Shown here: piece after piece, positions 1 through 11,029 of the stretch
Layout: each line of letters begins with the position of its first letter
How positions within the stretch are numbered: the stretch's first letter is position 1
Assembly: GCF_905163445.1 (NCBI RefSeq)
Contig: NC_053187.1
Span: 1,612,001 to 1,676,000 of the forward strand
Source: Pararge aegeria
Taxonomy: Eukaryota; Arthropoda; Insecta; Lepidoptera; Nymphalidae
Direction of reading: 5' to 3'
Length of the DNA: 64,000 nucleotides
Program-made: the position numbers and the translations under genes
The notes under the pieces: model-generated
Database searches by the model: none
The model's input: only the letters and a program-made list of their open reading frames with translations
Told to the model about the DNA's origin: nothing

Positions 1-1043
1 AGCCACTTAAGATTTTTCCCAGTCGTATGCAAATCGTTACCATTACTTTGACGGTAAGTAACGGCTTAACAAGTTCTTTCACCGCGGCATCTCGGTAATC
101 GTGAGATAAACAGTAAATGCCCGTCATTATTGTTAATTATCTAACGCTACTGGATAAAGCAGAATGTAGTTAAGCGAACCAGAGTCGAACGACGTCCGCT
201 TGAAGCGAAAAAATCATTGAGCGACGCAAGTTCGTTGGGTCTTATCTATACTTATAATAAAACTGTAACTGGAAGATTTCTGTACATTCCATATCATATG
301 TATTTTGAAAACTTTGACCGGGGGATGCTTTATAATCGATAAATTTTTGTCGATCCGGATTTAAAATAGCGGACCGGAGGGTCCGGTAGTTTAAAATAAA
401 ATAGCGTTTGTTACGCCTGTCTTTTATAAGAAAAAAATTTATCAAAAATAGCCAATAAAAGTCCACTGCTGGACTAAAGTCTTCTCCATTTGGGGGGATT
501 TGACCATAAAAACCAATCATACGTACGGTGTGATGCAAAAACTTGTGAACCATTTAATCGAATTTGGGGAAAACCCGTAAAACGTTAGTCGTGAGTAACA
601 TTGCAGACGTGCGAAGCCGGGGCGAGTCGCTATTATTTTTATTGTTAATATTTCTGTTATGAGATATTAATATATCTGATACTGATACAGAATCGCCGAA
701 ATCGTATTCTCGAGAAAATGTCCCGGCACACGGAAACGTCATATGCCAGTCACGATGGCTTCCTAGAAAGCGTATAAAATTTGTATTTTCGTTCTCCGAA
801 TCGCGCATAACTCATAAAACATGAACGTTATGGTCGGAACAGCTTTGGACCCATCTAATTAGTTTTCCAGAAATTATGACGTAATCACTTTACCCTAATA
901 TCACCCTTGTAGTCATAGTTTTTAAGATAAAAATCGCATAACAATAAATAATGTGACACTTAAAGAGTATTTTGCAATTATTCATTTCATCGAAAGTGCC
1001 GTGATATTTACTCTCTGAAATAATTTACGTAAATCTTATAAAG
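1..1043. other. intergenic, no gene recognised
   Basis: No exon with convincing coding character is seen on either strand; the short open frames carry no recognisable motif. The only assignable sequence is a dispersed repeat at about 244-345. Confidence 0.5.
244..345 (-). repeat. dispersed repeat end, second copy near 58.9 kb
   Basis: This stretch recurs in reverse complement at about 58,808-58,906. Both contain the string ATAATAAAACTGTAACTGGA followed by a similar TTTGACCG...TTTATAAT segment. The 58.9 kb copy continues into a longer repeat with a GACAGACAGACA stretch, so this is probably one end of that family. The family name is not known to me. Confidence 0.6.
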
Positions 1044-1163
1044 AAGCGGTGTTAGCCCAGTGTGTAGGACTTTACTTTCACTTCACTTTCATGGGGGCCG
1101 AGTTCGAATCCCAGCACGCACCTCTACTTTTTTAATTTATGTGCGTTTTAAACAATTAGGGGC
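1044..1163 (+). mobile_element. SINE-B head (tRNA-derived)
   Basis: tRNA-like head: box A-like GTTAGCCCAGTGTG and box B-like GAGTTCGAATCCCAGC, followed by the family's CACGCACCTCTA...TTATGTGCGTTTTAA body. At least a dozen related copies or fragments lie in the window. This copy stops soon after the head. Confidence 0.8.
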
Positions 1164-1184
1164 TGTGGCTTTCTTTTCTCGATC

Positions 1185-1490
1185 CATACAAAGATTTGCC
1201 CGGTAATGACCACGCTGGGCAGTTGGGTTGGTCATCGCAGGGCTAGACTGATCGCATCGGCGTCGCTGCTGCCCGACACCGGTCTGTGCCATTTATTCAG
1301 CCCAGCCTATTTGAAGTGGTTATACCACTTGTCGGTTTAAAAACGAGGTGGACAGATGTCATCAGGCGAGTAGCTGGGAGCCGCTGGAGGCAAGCGGCCC
1401 AGAACCGTGCATTGTGGAACTCCCTACAAAAGACCTAAATCCAGCAGTGGACGTCGATTGGTTGAGGTGATGATGATGATGATGAAGCAA
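1185..1490 (+). mobile_element. 3' end of an RTE-like LINE with adjoining repeat
   Basis: From about 1345 the + strand reads as the C-terminal tail of an RTE-like reverse transcriptase (translation around VAGSRWRQAAQ, then SLQKT), ending in a (GAT)n tail near 1466-1485. The same protein tail is longer and cleaner at 37,160-37,560. The preceding 1185-1340 block (GGGTTGGTCATCGCAGGGCT) looks like another dispersed repeat. Confidence 0.65.
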
Positions 1491-1600
1491 TTAAAATATC
1501 ACTTGCTTCAACAGCGAAGGAAAACATTGTGAGGAAATCTGCATGCCTGAGAGTTGTACATACTGTTGACAAAGGCAGTTGAGTCCACCAATCCGCACCG
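1491..1600 (+). mobile_element. SINE-B body fragment
   Basis: Contains the SINE-B body AATATCACTTGCTTCAACAG, then GAAATCTGCATGCCTGAGAG and CCACCAATCCGCACCG. Head and tail are absent. Confidence 0.65.
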
Positions 1601-1700
1601 ATTTGATGACGTAGAGATACCTACTCCGAGCATCGCCACTCGCCCACTGAGTGACTCTGAGCCTTATTATGAGGCCCATTTTACTAGTAATCAATTTCAT
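1600..1700 (-). mobile_element. RTE-like LINE fragment
   Basis: On the - strand this reads MGLIIRLRVTQWASGDARSR, close to the start of the tail segment seen on the + strand at 37,165 (MGLIRRLRVTQRAMEKA). It is a short, decayed piece abutting the SINE-B fragment. Confidence 0.55.
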
Positions 1701-1913
1701 ATACTCTAATTTTGGAATACATAGTATCTTACTGAATGGATTATCAATTACGTCACAATTAAATTGAATGCCATTTCACCTAATCCAGCGATCAGATTAG
1801 CGCAGGAAATTGAATTCACGTCCACTACGCGACACTGTGTTCCGGCGGCCATGATTTGTGGCCCGCGCGTGACCGCTTCGTGGGCTGCCTGGATATAATA
1901 CTGGATTTTTGAT

Positions 1914-1975
1914 GACCTCTCTGGCGCAGTGGTAAGTGCTTTTGTCTTATAGGTGCGGGTCCCAGGTTCGGTAAA
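1914..1975 (+). mobile_element. SINE-C head fragment
   Basis: Reads TGACCTCTCTGGCGCAGTGG, with a box-B-like GGTCCCAGGTTCG, the tRNA-like head of SINE-C. It is truncated after the head. Confidence 0.6.
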
Positions 1976-2087
1976 ATAAATTAAAAATAACGTGACGGAC
2001 GTTCAAGGATTACGTTCTTTATAGTGCCGTCTACGCAGGCATGACTTGTAGTTACAGTAATTACTTTATATAGATGACGTCCCTGAT

Positions 2088-2395
2088 GTAGCTGTCAGCA
2101 CTGTATATTTAAGTAGGAGGTCCCGGGTTCGATACCGGCAGAGGCAATGAGAATTTATAATTCTCAATTTTCTCTGGTCTGGTCTGGTGGGAGGCTTTGC
2201 TTGTGGCTAATGCTGCTTACCAACAAAGACATGCCGCTAAGCGATTTAGTGTTCCATAGAATGAGAAGATGTTTCATAGAAACCTTTTAGGGGTATAACT
2301 AGGCACCATGCTACCTAACAGGTTAGCCCGCTATCATCTTAGACTGCATCATCGGAGTGAGGGCCTAACTTGAAGTGGAAAAAACCTAAATAATA
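2088..2395 (+). mobile_element. SINE-C, near full length
   Basis: Box B GGAGGTCCCGGGTTCGATAC is followed by the family body: CTCTGGTCTGGTCTGGTGGG, GACATGCCGCTAAGCGATTT, AACAGGTTAGCCCGCTATCA and an A-rich end. Other copies lie at about 6,632, 32,085, 42,581, 51,028, 52,553, 56,792 and 62,268. Confidence 0.75.
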
Positions 2396-2569
2396 ATATA
2401 AGTATCATTTTATTGTAACATTATTAACGACAAAAATTAAAAAAAAAACAAAAGTATGTATTTTCGTATGGCGTTTTTGTGAATATTTATTTAATATATT
2501 TATTTTATTTCAGTCATATCAAGGACATTGGTAATGACCTCGCAACGGTAATCGCAGCATTAAAACACA

Positions 2570-2826
2570 GACGGCCGACTGGCGCAGTGGGCAGCGACCC
2601 TGCGTTCTGAGTCCAAGGCCGTGGGTTCGATTCCCACAACTGGAAAATGTTTGTGTGATGAGCATAAGTGTTTTTCAGTGTCTGGGTGTTGATCAGTATA
2701 TTATAAGTATTTATGTATATTATTCATAAAAATATTCATCTGTCATCTTAGTACCCATAACACAAGCTACGCTTACTTTGGGGCTATATGTGTTTTGTCG
2801 TAGTATGTTTATTTATTTATTTATTA
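2570..2826 (+). mobile_element. SINE-A, full length
   Basis: Starts GACGGCCGACTGGCGCAGTG (box A-like), then GTGGGTTCGATTCCCACAAC (box B). The body contains TACGCTTACTTTGGGGCTA and the element ends in (TTTA)n. It is a tRNA-derived SINE with about ten copies in the window. The insertion at 20,675-20,941 defines its ends by comparison with an empty paralogous site. Confidence 0.85.
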
Positions 2827-2899
2827 CAGACCTTGTCAAGGAGTGCAGACGAAATCAAACGAGTCGCAACAGACGCTGTACGGAGGTCGTAAAGTTCCA

Positions 2900-3265
2900 A
2901 AAATTACCCGGCATTCTGAGCCAAAGGCTATTGGTTCCATTCCCACGACTGGGGAATGTTTGTGCGATGAACATGAATGCTTTTCAGTGCCTGGATGTTT
3001 ATCTGTATATTATAAGTATTTATGTGTATTATTCATAAAAATATTCTTCAGTCATCTTAGTACCCATAACACTAGCTACGCTTACTTTGGGGCTAGATGG
3101 CGGTGTGTGTTTTGTCATAGTATGTGGATGTTTATCTGTATATTATAAGTATTTATGTGTATTATTTATAAAAAAAATCAGTCATCTTAGTACCCATAAC
3201 AGCTACGCTTACTTTAGGACTAGATCGCGATGTGTGTATGTCGTAGTATATTTATTTTACTAAAA
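2900..3265 (+). mobile_element. SINE-A with a repeated 3' tail unit
   Basis: A diverged SINE-A (head partly lost) runs to about 3,124. Its 3' part (GTTTATCTGTATATTATAAG through the ACGCTTACTTT block) is then repeated to 3,265. The tail unit is therefore present twice in tandem behind one head. Confidence 0.7.
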
Positions 3266-4154
3266 AAAAAATACTAGATGATTATAATTATGAACCACGG
3301 CATTAATTAGGCAGTCATTTGTGAGTAGGAATGATAGATGAGTTGAAGGCGTAGTAGGCCCCTAGGCCGGTCATTTGCGACTGGCTATGTTTATTGCGAA
3401 AGTCAGTCTGTCTGTTTGTTTGGTGTCTATCTTTGGTTCAAACTTCATGAAATTTGGCACAGCAACAGCTTGCATTTTGGAGACGGAGATAGAATATTTC
3501 GTACGGAAGCAAAGGCAAAAAAAATCCTGTTAAAACAAAAACGTTACCTTAGGATCAGAAGAAACCCCCCATAGATAGGTAACTTATCTATGGGGTTCTT
3601 ATAAACCACGAGAAACATGAACTAAGGCGATTACAACAGATAGTTAAAAAAGATAACAACATTTTGTTATGTAGTACGCCTACAGAGCTAACGTCCCTAA
3701 GGCTCCAAAACGAGAGGAGGGTCAGAAGAATAATAAGTATTTTTTTTGTCACATCCAAAATTGTGTTTAAACTTCTTGAACAATTACCTTGAGGTAGTTC
3801 AGCTATAATATATATATATAAGGTAAAGTACCCGATTTACGGGACGGTACAAGTTGGGAATTAATTTTCATAAATGGCGGCAGGTGCGCCTAAGAGTCAT
3901 GTATCCCAAATTTCCGATTAATCGACGCTGTTGTTTGATTTATGAAGGAAACGAATTGGCTAATGGATCCCAGCGCACAGTGTTATTATGAATATGAAAT
4001 ACATTTTTTGTTATTTATTGAATTTGCAATATGCATCTTTGTTACGTTTATTACATTTTTTAGTTGATACGTTTTTGCGGGGGATTAAAAAAACCAATTT
4101 TATGATTATAATTTTTTGTTTATTGAACTACAAGTTAGCTCTAACTGCAATTTT
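3266..4154. other. intergenic, diverged repeats, no gene
   Basis: About 3,380-3,540 resembles degraded Helitron/LINE-type dispersed sequence (CTTCATGAAATTTGGCACAG). An 11-bp perfect stem with a 7-nt loop lies at 3,567-3,595. A short (TA)n run lies near 3,810. No coding exon is seen. Confidence 0.45.
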
Positions 4155-4378
4155 AATCGTTGGCAGTTTCTACACGTCACGTACCGGAACGCTTAATCGC
4201 TCGGCTGCAGGTCCGCGTCGGTAGGGTGATAACTTGCCCTCCAACTACCACTGACCAGAGAAAACTCCGAAATAATTATTTCTCAGATTGCACCTGCCGG
4301 GGATTGAAACCTAATCCTCCAGCTGAAAATCACAGCGCTCATCGCTTCGCCAGGGGGTCGTCAACATATTTTATTTAA
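4155..4378 (-). mobile_element. SINE-C, diverged
   Basis: Reverse-complement SINE-C landmarks are present in order: TCGGTAGGGTGATAACT, ACTGACCAGAGAAAACTCCG, TGCACCTGCCGGGGATTGAA and the tRNA-like GCTTCGCCAGGGGGTCGTC end. Confidence 0.65.
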
Positions 4379-4458
4379 TTGACGACCAAGCGGATGGCCC
4401 TTATAGTACCTAAGTAGGAATCCATCACCTATAAACAGACCATGTAGTGCATGCCAGG

Positions 4459-4495
4459 AACACGTCTTGCAACACGTCTTGCAACACGTCTTGCA
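4459..4495. repeat. 12-bp minisatellite, 3 units
   Basis: The unit ACACGTCTTGCA is repeated three times without visible change. It lies at the edge of the next dispersed repeat. Confidence 0.8.
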
Positions 4496-4499
4496 ACTT

Positions 4500-4665
4500 G
4501 CCGTTCTGTGTCCATCAACCTGAGGCGTAGGTGTGAAGCCTCATGTGTGTTATAACACCGGCAACCACGTTTTTCAGACCGGAACACAACATTGCAACAA
4601 TGCTGCTTAGCGGTATAACTAGCGGCAGAACGGCAGAGCTCTGTCATAAAAAGCTCTACTAAGAC
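4500..4665 (-). repeat. dispersed repeat with TGCTGCTTAGCGG block
   Basis: Contains CCGGAACACAACATTGCAAC and ATGCTGCTTAGCGG in reverse orientation. The same family occurs forward at about 53,290-53,420, 60,595-60,725 and 63,318-63,620 (CCGCTAAGCAGC, TTGCAATGCTGTGTTCCGGT). The family is not named here. Confidence 0.6.
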
Positions 4666-4699
4666 TAATATGTTATGCACTGCAAATAATTTTATGAGC

Positions 4700-5027
4700 A
4701 CTAACAAATAGTAAACCGATTTACAAAAACATTTATTTGGCCGTAAATTAAAAATTCAAAGTTTAAACGCCTTTTCAGCGGCAGTCGGCTTGTCCCTTTT
4801 GCGAACATTTTCGCTGACTTGCCGGCAGTTGTTTGAATACCCTTAATTTAAATCCGTTCGCAAACTATTTGCTGCCAGCTCAGCGGTTTTCGAATAATTG
4901 ACGTTTCACCGAGGCAGTATAAATTTACTATTTTTCTGTAAATAATTCTCATATTTTTTAGTTGAAGTAAGCTCTTTTAAATCAGTGGAGTCAATTAGGT
5001 GGGTACGTTTGATTTTTTGTATCCCTA
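4700..5027. other. intergenic, nothing recognised
   Basis: AT-rich sequence with no repeat family or coding exon that I can assign. Confidence 0.4.
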
Positions 5028-5427
5028 TCCCTACTATTATAAATGCCAATGTAAATTTGTTTGTTACGCTTTCACGCAAAAACTACTGAACCGATCCTAA
5101 TGAAACTTTGTACACATATTCTTGGAAGTGTTAGAAGTAATATAAAATACTTTTTATCTCGGTTCCTTTGGGAGAGAGGATGAGTGTTTGACGATTTTAC
5201 ACCATCACTCCGACAAATTATAACCGATTTAAATAATTATTTTTTTCTATAGAGGTTATAATATGTGTTTATTTTGCCCAAACTGTGTTTGGAGATAGAG
5301 GACAGAACTCCTCAGCGGACAGCAGCAAACCTTAGCGATACTGAATATTTTTTTAGATCAACAACTAAATTTAATGCAACATGAAAAGACAAAATCAAAA
5401 GCAGACGAAGTCGCGGGCAACAGCTAG
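5028..5427 (+). mobile_element. Helitron-like non-autonomous element
   Basis: Begins TCCCTACTATTATAAATGCC and ends GTCGCGGGCAACAGCTAG. The flanking bases are A (5,027) and T (5,428), the A|T insertion site and TC...CTAG ends expected of Helitrons. No Rep/helicase coding sequence is present, so it would depend on another element. Confidence 0.75.
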
Positions 5428-5695
5428 TTGTAGTATAAAGGACTACGTAATTGATAAAAAAGCTTGCGTTTGAATATATGCTCTAACCAGGTTGCTCTTC
5501 TAATAATTTTAAATGACAATGTGAGATGTCGATAACAGAAAAAAATACGCGACTAAGTTTGTTGTGGTCTTCTTCTTAGACCAGGAGGCACTTGGAACCC
5601 TCGTAGGATTAGTTTTAAGTTTATGAATATGGTTACCGCCATCATCTCACTACCGTGTACTTGAATAAAGATACTTTTGAGTTTGACTTTGACTA
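5428..5695 (+). mobile_element. LINE 3' UTR, family D
   Basis: Contains the block TTGTTGTGGTCTTCTTCTTA, then CATCATCTCACTACCGTGTA, and ends in TTTGAGTTTGACTTTGACTA. The same block recurs at 9,925-10,165 (-), 10,810-10,945 (+) and 60,727-60,935 (-). The TTTGAC-repeat tail is typical of a LINE end. No coding part is retained. Confidence 0.6.
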
Positions 5696-5796
5696 TGCAG
5701 TTTAGAGTTGATAGATTAAAACTTCGGTTTACCTCACGGGGGAGTTCCTCTTTCACTCTAGAGTTATGTGAGAAAAGAAATTGCAAATAAAAAAAA

Positions 5797-5945
5797 TTAA
5801 AGCGGTGGTATCCTAATGGGTATCTGGCTTTCCTTTTCGGGCGACCAAGTTCGATACCCGGCACGCATCTCTAACTTTTCAGCGTTATGAGCGTTTTTAA
5901 TTTAAACCATTAAGTATCACTTCCTTTAACGGTGAAGATAAACAT
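5797..5945 (+). mobile_element. SINE-B, 5' part
   Basis: AGCGGTGGTATCCTAATGGG head, AAGTTCGATACCCGGCACGC box B region, and TATCACTTCCTTTAACGGTG body. Confidence 0.7.
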
Positions 5946-6112
5946 CATGAGCGTGATCGTGGAGAGTAAAATTAAATCTTATCTCTCTGAAATAGACAAG
6001 AAAATGTCCTACCTACCAACCGGTGTTCAATGCGACAACAAAATGTCCTACCTACCTACCGGTGATGCCAGGATTATTTGACACTCACTCGACTGCCAGT
6101 TGCGAAACCAGA

Positions 6113-6162
6113 GAAGCCTCCACTGCACACTGCTTCTAAAAGCAGTGTGCAGTGGAGGCTTC
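6113..6162. other. perfect 23-bp hairpin, 4-nt loop
   Basis: The left arm 6,113-6,135 (from GAAGCCTCCACTG) is an exact reverse complement of 6,140-6,162, separated by CTAA. No family resemblance or coding context is seen. It could be a snap-back inverted duplication or a small-RNA precursor. Confidence 0.8.
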
Positions 6163-6324
6163 ATGAGGAGATGATCATTTAATTTGTACGAGTAAAATTT
6201 AAAACGGTTGCTTCTGGTGTCTTTTTAAATAGTTACAATTGACAGACAAGCAGATGGCTCGTCTAATATAATGGAAAACCAATGCGTATAACTAGGACAG
6301 CAGAAAAAACTTCGCTGGCCCGGC

Positions 6325-6595
6325 CAATTGACGGCAAACTGGCAAAGGGGGCAGCGACCCTGCTTTCTGAGTCCTAAGCCGTGGGCTCGATTCCCACAAC
6401 TGGAAAATTTTTGTGTAATGAACATGATTGTTTTTCAGTGTCTGGATGTTTATCTATATATAAGTATTTATGTCTATTATATTAATAAAAATATTCAAAA
6501 GCTATCTTAGTACTCATAACACAAGCTACGCTTACTTTGGGGCTAGATTGCGATCTGTGTATTGTCGTAGTATATTTATTATTTATTATTTTACT
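6325..6595 (+). mobile_element. SINE-A, full length
   Basis: Head GACGGCAAACTGGCAAAGGG, box B GTGGGCTCGATTCCCACAAC, body ACGCTTACTTTGGGGCTAGA and an (ATTT)n end. Confidence 0.8.
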
Positions 6596-6631
6596 CTTTG
6601 TATTCATAAAACTATCATCATTTTTCTTCAA

Positions 6632-6865
6632 GTTAGCCCTTGATTGCAATCTCACCTGGTAGTAAGTGAAAATGCAATCTAAGATGGTAGCGGGCTAACC
6701 TGTTAGGCAGTATGTTTGTAGTCGTACCCCTAATCGGTTTCTACGCGTCATTGCTTAGCGGCACGACTTTGTCGGTAGGGTGGTAACTAGCCACGGCCAA
6801 AGCCTCCCACCAGACCAGACCAGAGAAAATTTGGAAATTATGAATTCCCAAATTGCCCCTTGCCC
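6632..6865 (-). mobile_element. SINE-C, head-less
   Basis: Reverse landmarks AGCCCTTGATTGCAATCTCA, GCGGGCTAACCTGTTAGGCA, CTAATCGGTTTCTACGCG and CCAGACCAGACCAGAGAAAA. It stops where a SINE-B copy begins. Confidence 0.75.
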
Positions 6866-7060
6866 GGCCGTTGTTCAACACGCTCGGCAGGTGCGGTTTA
6901 GAGGACTTCAAACGCTTTCGAGAACATTATCGAGAATCTCAGGCATGCAGGTTTCCTCACGATGTTTGTGATAATAAACGGCTTAGAGCGCACATAAATG
7001 AGATACGTTAGAAAACCCCAAAAGTGAAGCCGAAGTTCTTACCACTAGGCTTTCAACGCT
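6866..7060 (-). mobile_element. SINE-B fragment
   Basis: Reverse SINE-B body: CTCAGGCATGCAGGTTTCCT, CACGATGTTTGTGATAAT and a degraded head with ACCACTAGGCTTTCAACGCT. Confidence 0.6.
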
Positions 7061-7934
7061 TCAATAAACAATACTTGAACTAATAGTTAAATAACGTACA
7101 TAACATTCAAAGAGCAAAAGACACGTCCTCTCGAAGCGAAGTATCATTATTTTGTCCGTATTTTTAAACATGCATGTATGCATCGCTAGACTACGTGAGG
7201 TATCAAACGTTCACAAACTGTTTGCTTGCGACAACAGTACAAAATAACTGCAATACATTTTCCGTACGTTTTCCCTTTGCATAAGAAAAGTATTGCATTA
7301 CTAAATAAGCGGGGGCGGAAAACTGTTTGTATATCCGAACCGTTTATTCTTGAAAACTATATCCTTCTAGTGAAGGAAATTATTTATTCGAAAACAGTCG
7401 TTATTATCTTCGTGCTAGTGTTGATAGTGACCGCAAAAGTAATGTTGGTGAAAAAATATTTTTATTAGATTTCCCGGTGTAGGGTAGGTCGGGAAACGGT
7501 TGTCATGGCAACGGCACGAATCGTGACGAATGCTGGCAGGGTTCGTTTGTTTTGTACTAAACGGTGTTACGACGAACTGTGTCCACTTGTTTTTAAGGGA
7601 AGTGTATGCTTGGATACAATGGCCCTTACAATGGTCCATACATATAGCATACTAATAAATCAATATATTTTATCATGACCATCAAATAGACTAGGGTCAC
7701 CTAAACTCACAAGAGCGGTCATAGCTTAGTGATAAAGCCTAGAGTTTCCCCTATATCCCCAGATATATCTTACTTTACGGAGTTATGTGCCTTGTAATTT
7801 AAGTAACCCTTCATTTCCACATACCGATTTTACCTTACACCATCGTGTTAAAGTTAACTACGATTGATATAGTATCGAGGGAGCGGCATCTACTTACAAT
7901 ATTGGGAATCCACTGATGATGATGTTACTCACAA
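7061..7934. other. intergenic, no gene recognised
   Basis: A weak SINE-B-like head (GGTCATAGCTTAGTGATAAA) lies near 7,717. An open frame at 7,226-7,468 (+) ends in a hydrophobic run but has no family resemblance or gene context. Nothing else is assignable. Confidence 0.4.
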
Positions 7935-8270
7935 GAAGGTGATGAAGATTCTAGACTCTATTGATCTAATCAGAAAGGACGAGATCCGTAGAAGAAACAG
8001 TTTTACTGACATAGCTCAATGTGTCGCGAATTTGAAGTGGTGATGGGCGTGGCACATAGCTCGGAGAACCTATGGACAATGGATTCACAAGTTTCTTGAA
8101 AGGATTATCACATAACCGCATCGATAAACACAGCGTTGGTTGGCTCCAAACGACGTGGACAGACGATATCAAACGAGTCGCTACGAGCCGCTGGGACCAG
8201 ACGTAGATTTTTTAACTCTCTATAAAAACCTTTGTCAAGCAGTAAACGTCATTGGTCGAAGTAATGATAA
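7935..8270 (+). mobile_element. RTE-like LINE 3' end, decayed
   Basis: The + strand reads segments like IRRRNSFTDIAQCVANLKW and a later ARRT...W tail, matching the C-terminal tail at 37,165-37,540 with stops and frameshifts. A (GAT)n-like end lies near 8,265. Confidence 0.6.
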
Positions 8271-8329
8271 TGATGTTGGTACTGACATTATAAATGAAAA
8301 ATTCTAAATGATATATTCATTCCAGAATC

Positions 8330-8965
8330 ACATGGGAACGGCTGAACGGATCTAGATGAATATTAGCATAGCAATAGATTATAGTCTGGAGTAGTAGGTA
8401 CATAAGTTACTTTTATCCCGGACAAATGTGCGGTTTCCGTCGGACGGATTTGTTTTCGTTTTTCACAGAGCAAAGAGATGTACATGTTATTTTTGCATAG
8501 TGGTAGAACCAAAGTTTTTATTTACAAGTTAGTCCTTGACTGCAATCGGAACTGCTTGTAAGTGATTATGCAGTTTAAGATGGTATCGGGCTAATCTGTA
8601 GGGTAAGGCACTTATATTAATTTAATACCCCTAATATTTTGATTATAATTTTCTCTTGGTTTTGCTAGCTTGTTTTCTTGAGGCATATAGACACCGCAGG
8701 CAACTTTCTAAATCTTGTACAGGAGCTATGGCAATACGCTAGACCGTAACAAATAGAAAGATCTCCCGTCGAGCGGGTGTTCTGTGCTCGGGGACCGAGG
8801 TCCAACAATTCATCTTTGAAAGTTGTATATATGGTAATTTTTTGTAAAAACTTTGTTAGCGCGATGCAAGACCTTTGTGGCGCCATCTAGTTTGGTAATG
8901 TGAAGACCACCAGAATATCACAAAATAAAAGAAACTACGCAGATGAAGTGGCCGGCATCTGCTAG
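8330..8965 (+). mobile_element. Helitron-like element interrupted by SINE-C
   Basis: The 3' end reads GAAGTGGCCGGCATCTGCTAG followed by T, the CTAG|T Helitron signature. The 5' part has ACGGCTGAACGGATCTAGAT, also found near 50,880. A SINE-C fragment in reverse (TTAGTCCTTGACTGCAATCG) lies inside at about 8,515-8,640. The 5' TC end was not located with confidence. Confidence 0.5.
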
Positions 8966-9924
8966 TCATGTTATAAAAACATAAACTTGACCCCTGACTA
9001 TAAATAAACGTTACGTTTTACCTGCAACAAAGATGTGAGATAAAACCTTGTATAATTTGGCACAAGAAAATTCTATAGTAGATACCATTGACCATGAATT
9101 TATTTGTTCAAGTGTTTTTAGTTTCGCTTATTGTGTCGAGTTAAGAGCGGAATTCAATATGTGCCGCTTCCTTTTTTATTCTTGCAGTTTTTGATAGTTT
9201 TTAAGAGTCGATTCTGTATGAATTTGAATTAATGCTAAAAACGTTACTTTAATATAATATAAATTGATTCTGTTTAAATTGGAAATTATGCTAAGAGCAT
9301 TAATTACTAAGTGGTTTCAGGCAATGATATAATACTTGAAGGCAATATCTGAATTAATTAGTAATTAAAAAAAATTTAAATAACCAAACCATTCAGTAAT
9401 ATATTCATTAAACATAGACCCCCTTACTAATAAACGTTGTATATTGGTTGCATTTTTACGCGATGTTTTGTCTTCCTCTTTCGAATGTGAAAATATTTAT
9501 GACAGATCAAGATAAAACATTTTATAAATAATCACCTACACATAAAGCGTTTATTAGTAAAGTCTATAGTATAATATTATTTTATCCCAAAAAATGTGTT
9601 TTAAAATAAAAGCCTACTTCAAATTTCGTTAGAGGCATCTTTTTCATTATCTATTGACATAACTTTATAAAGCAGTTATGCTTTTTCATAAATATGGACA
9701 AGAATAATTATTATTTTTTCTCTGTGAAGATCTACATAGATTATTAATAGTTTAAATTATTTTAAACTTATTTAGTAAGACTCAGCACCTTAATGGATAT
9801 GAATTATATATTTTTTGCATTTACACAGATGTACATTCATAATTGGTATTTACTAAAACAACAATTCGAACAAATATGAGAAATTTTTTTTGATGAGTTA
9901 CATACATAAAAAATTTGTACCTAC
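8966..9924. other. AT-rich intergenic, nothing recognised
   Basis: Long AT-rich stretch with no assignable repeat, RNA or exon. Confidence 0.4.
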
Positions 9925-10165
9925 ACGATGGTTAGATGATGGCGATAACCATATTCGTAAACTTAAAACTTAAGCTGCGAGGGTTCCAAACGCGTCCTGG
10001 TCCAAGAAGAAGAAGTCCACAACAAACATAGCCGGTTGCTATTTTTTGTTATCACCATCTCACATTGTCATTTAAATGAATGGAAGAGCAACCTGGTTAG
10101 AGCATTAATTCACACCTAAGCTTTTTTATCGATTACCTAGTCCTTTATACTATAACTTTATACGA
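9925..10165 (-). mobile_element. LINE 3' UTR, family D
   Basis: Reverse complement of the 5,428-5,695 block: GATGGCGATAACCATATTCG, CCAAGAAGAAGAAGTCCACA, TGTTATCACCATCTCACATT and AGAGCAACCTGGTTAGAGCA. Confidence 0.65.
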
Positions 10166-10279
10166 ATATACAAAAGCTAATCTCTCCGTGAAAAAATTAA
10201 AGAAATAGGTATAATTACAGTAGATTCGCAATATATAACAATTTAACCTTTGCAAAAATAAAACATTAATCTTTATAAA

Positions 10280-10640
10280 AAATAAGTGGATATACTCAAT
10301 CGACTTACTAGAAACGGTCATAAATTAGTGATATCAGCAAATCGTCTTAGGAAAGTACAGAACACCTTTGTGGGGCTGAGTATATGCTTTTATAACATGA
10401 TACCGAGGGTAATATTAGATTTACCATTACAAAAGTTTAAAGAATGTATAAAAACACATTTAATACATCGAGGTTATTATACTATTGATATATTTCTTAA
10501 TGACTGTTAAATTGTAAAATTAGGTAGGAAAAGAGCAACTGCTGGGTTTTTGCCGGGTTCTTCTCGGTAAAATCTGCCTTCCGAACCGGTGGTAGAGTCA
10601 CTACACACAGTTTTACTTGACATTTCAAAAGTGCTTATAA
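10280..10640 (+). mobile_element. LINE 3' end, family E (coding tail plus UTR)
   Basis: The frame 10,286-10,510 encodes the C-terminus of a LINE polyprotein (segments VQNTFVGLSICFYNMIPR and LIHRGYYTIDIFLNDC). It is followed by the family UTR GAGCAACTGCTGGGTTTTTG and CCGAACCGGTGGTAGAGTC. Copies lie at 41,222-41,590 (+), 50,308-50,700 (-) and 52,345-52,510 (-). The element is 5' truncated, as usual for LINE insertions. Confidence 0.7.
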
Positions 10641-10809
10641 CTTTGAACTTTTCCAAGATGTCAATGGGTACTTTATTGTAAAATTGTCTTTAAACGAATT
10701 ATGAATTTTATGTAACCTAGTTTATTGTACTGCAAGTTTACTCTTACTAATGTTGAAATTATTGCACTTACATTTTTTCTTAAATTTAGAAATATTTTTA
10801 TAAACGTCC

Positions 10810-10945
10810 ACACACAACAAGTTTGTTGTGGGCGTCTTCTAGGACCAGGGTGCGTTTGAATCCCTGGTAGGATTTTAGGTTAACGAATGTAGTTTTTGCC
10901 ATCGACTCACTACCATGTACCTACATATTTTTATGTTATGTACAG
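10810..10945 (+). mobile_element. LINE 3' UTR, family D, short
   Basis: Reads GTTTGTTGTGGGCGTCTTCT, then GCCATCGACTCACTACCATG, matching the 5.5 kb copy over about 130 bp. Confidence 0.6.
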
Positions 10946-11029
10946 ATCAAAAAATCCTTCTTTGGGCCTATTTTAATACATACATATTTGCTTTGTCTTG
11001 TCAAAAACATAGAAAGGATATCTCGAAAT

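Noticed and set aside
7226..7468. 80-codon + frame ending in a hydrophobic segment
   Set aside because: A single-pass membrane peptide was considered, but there is no promoter, splice site, homologue or codon bias. AT-rich DNA yields such frames by chance.
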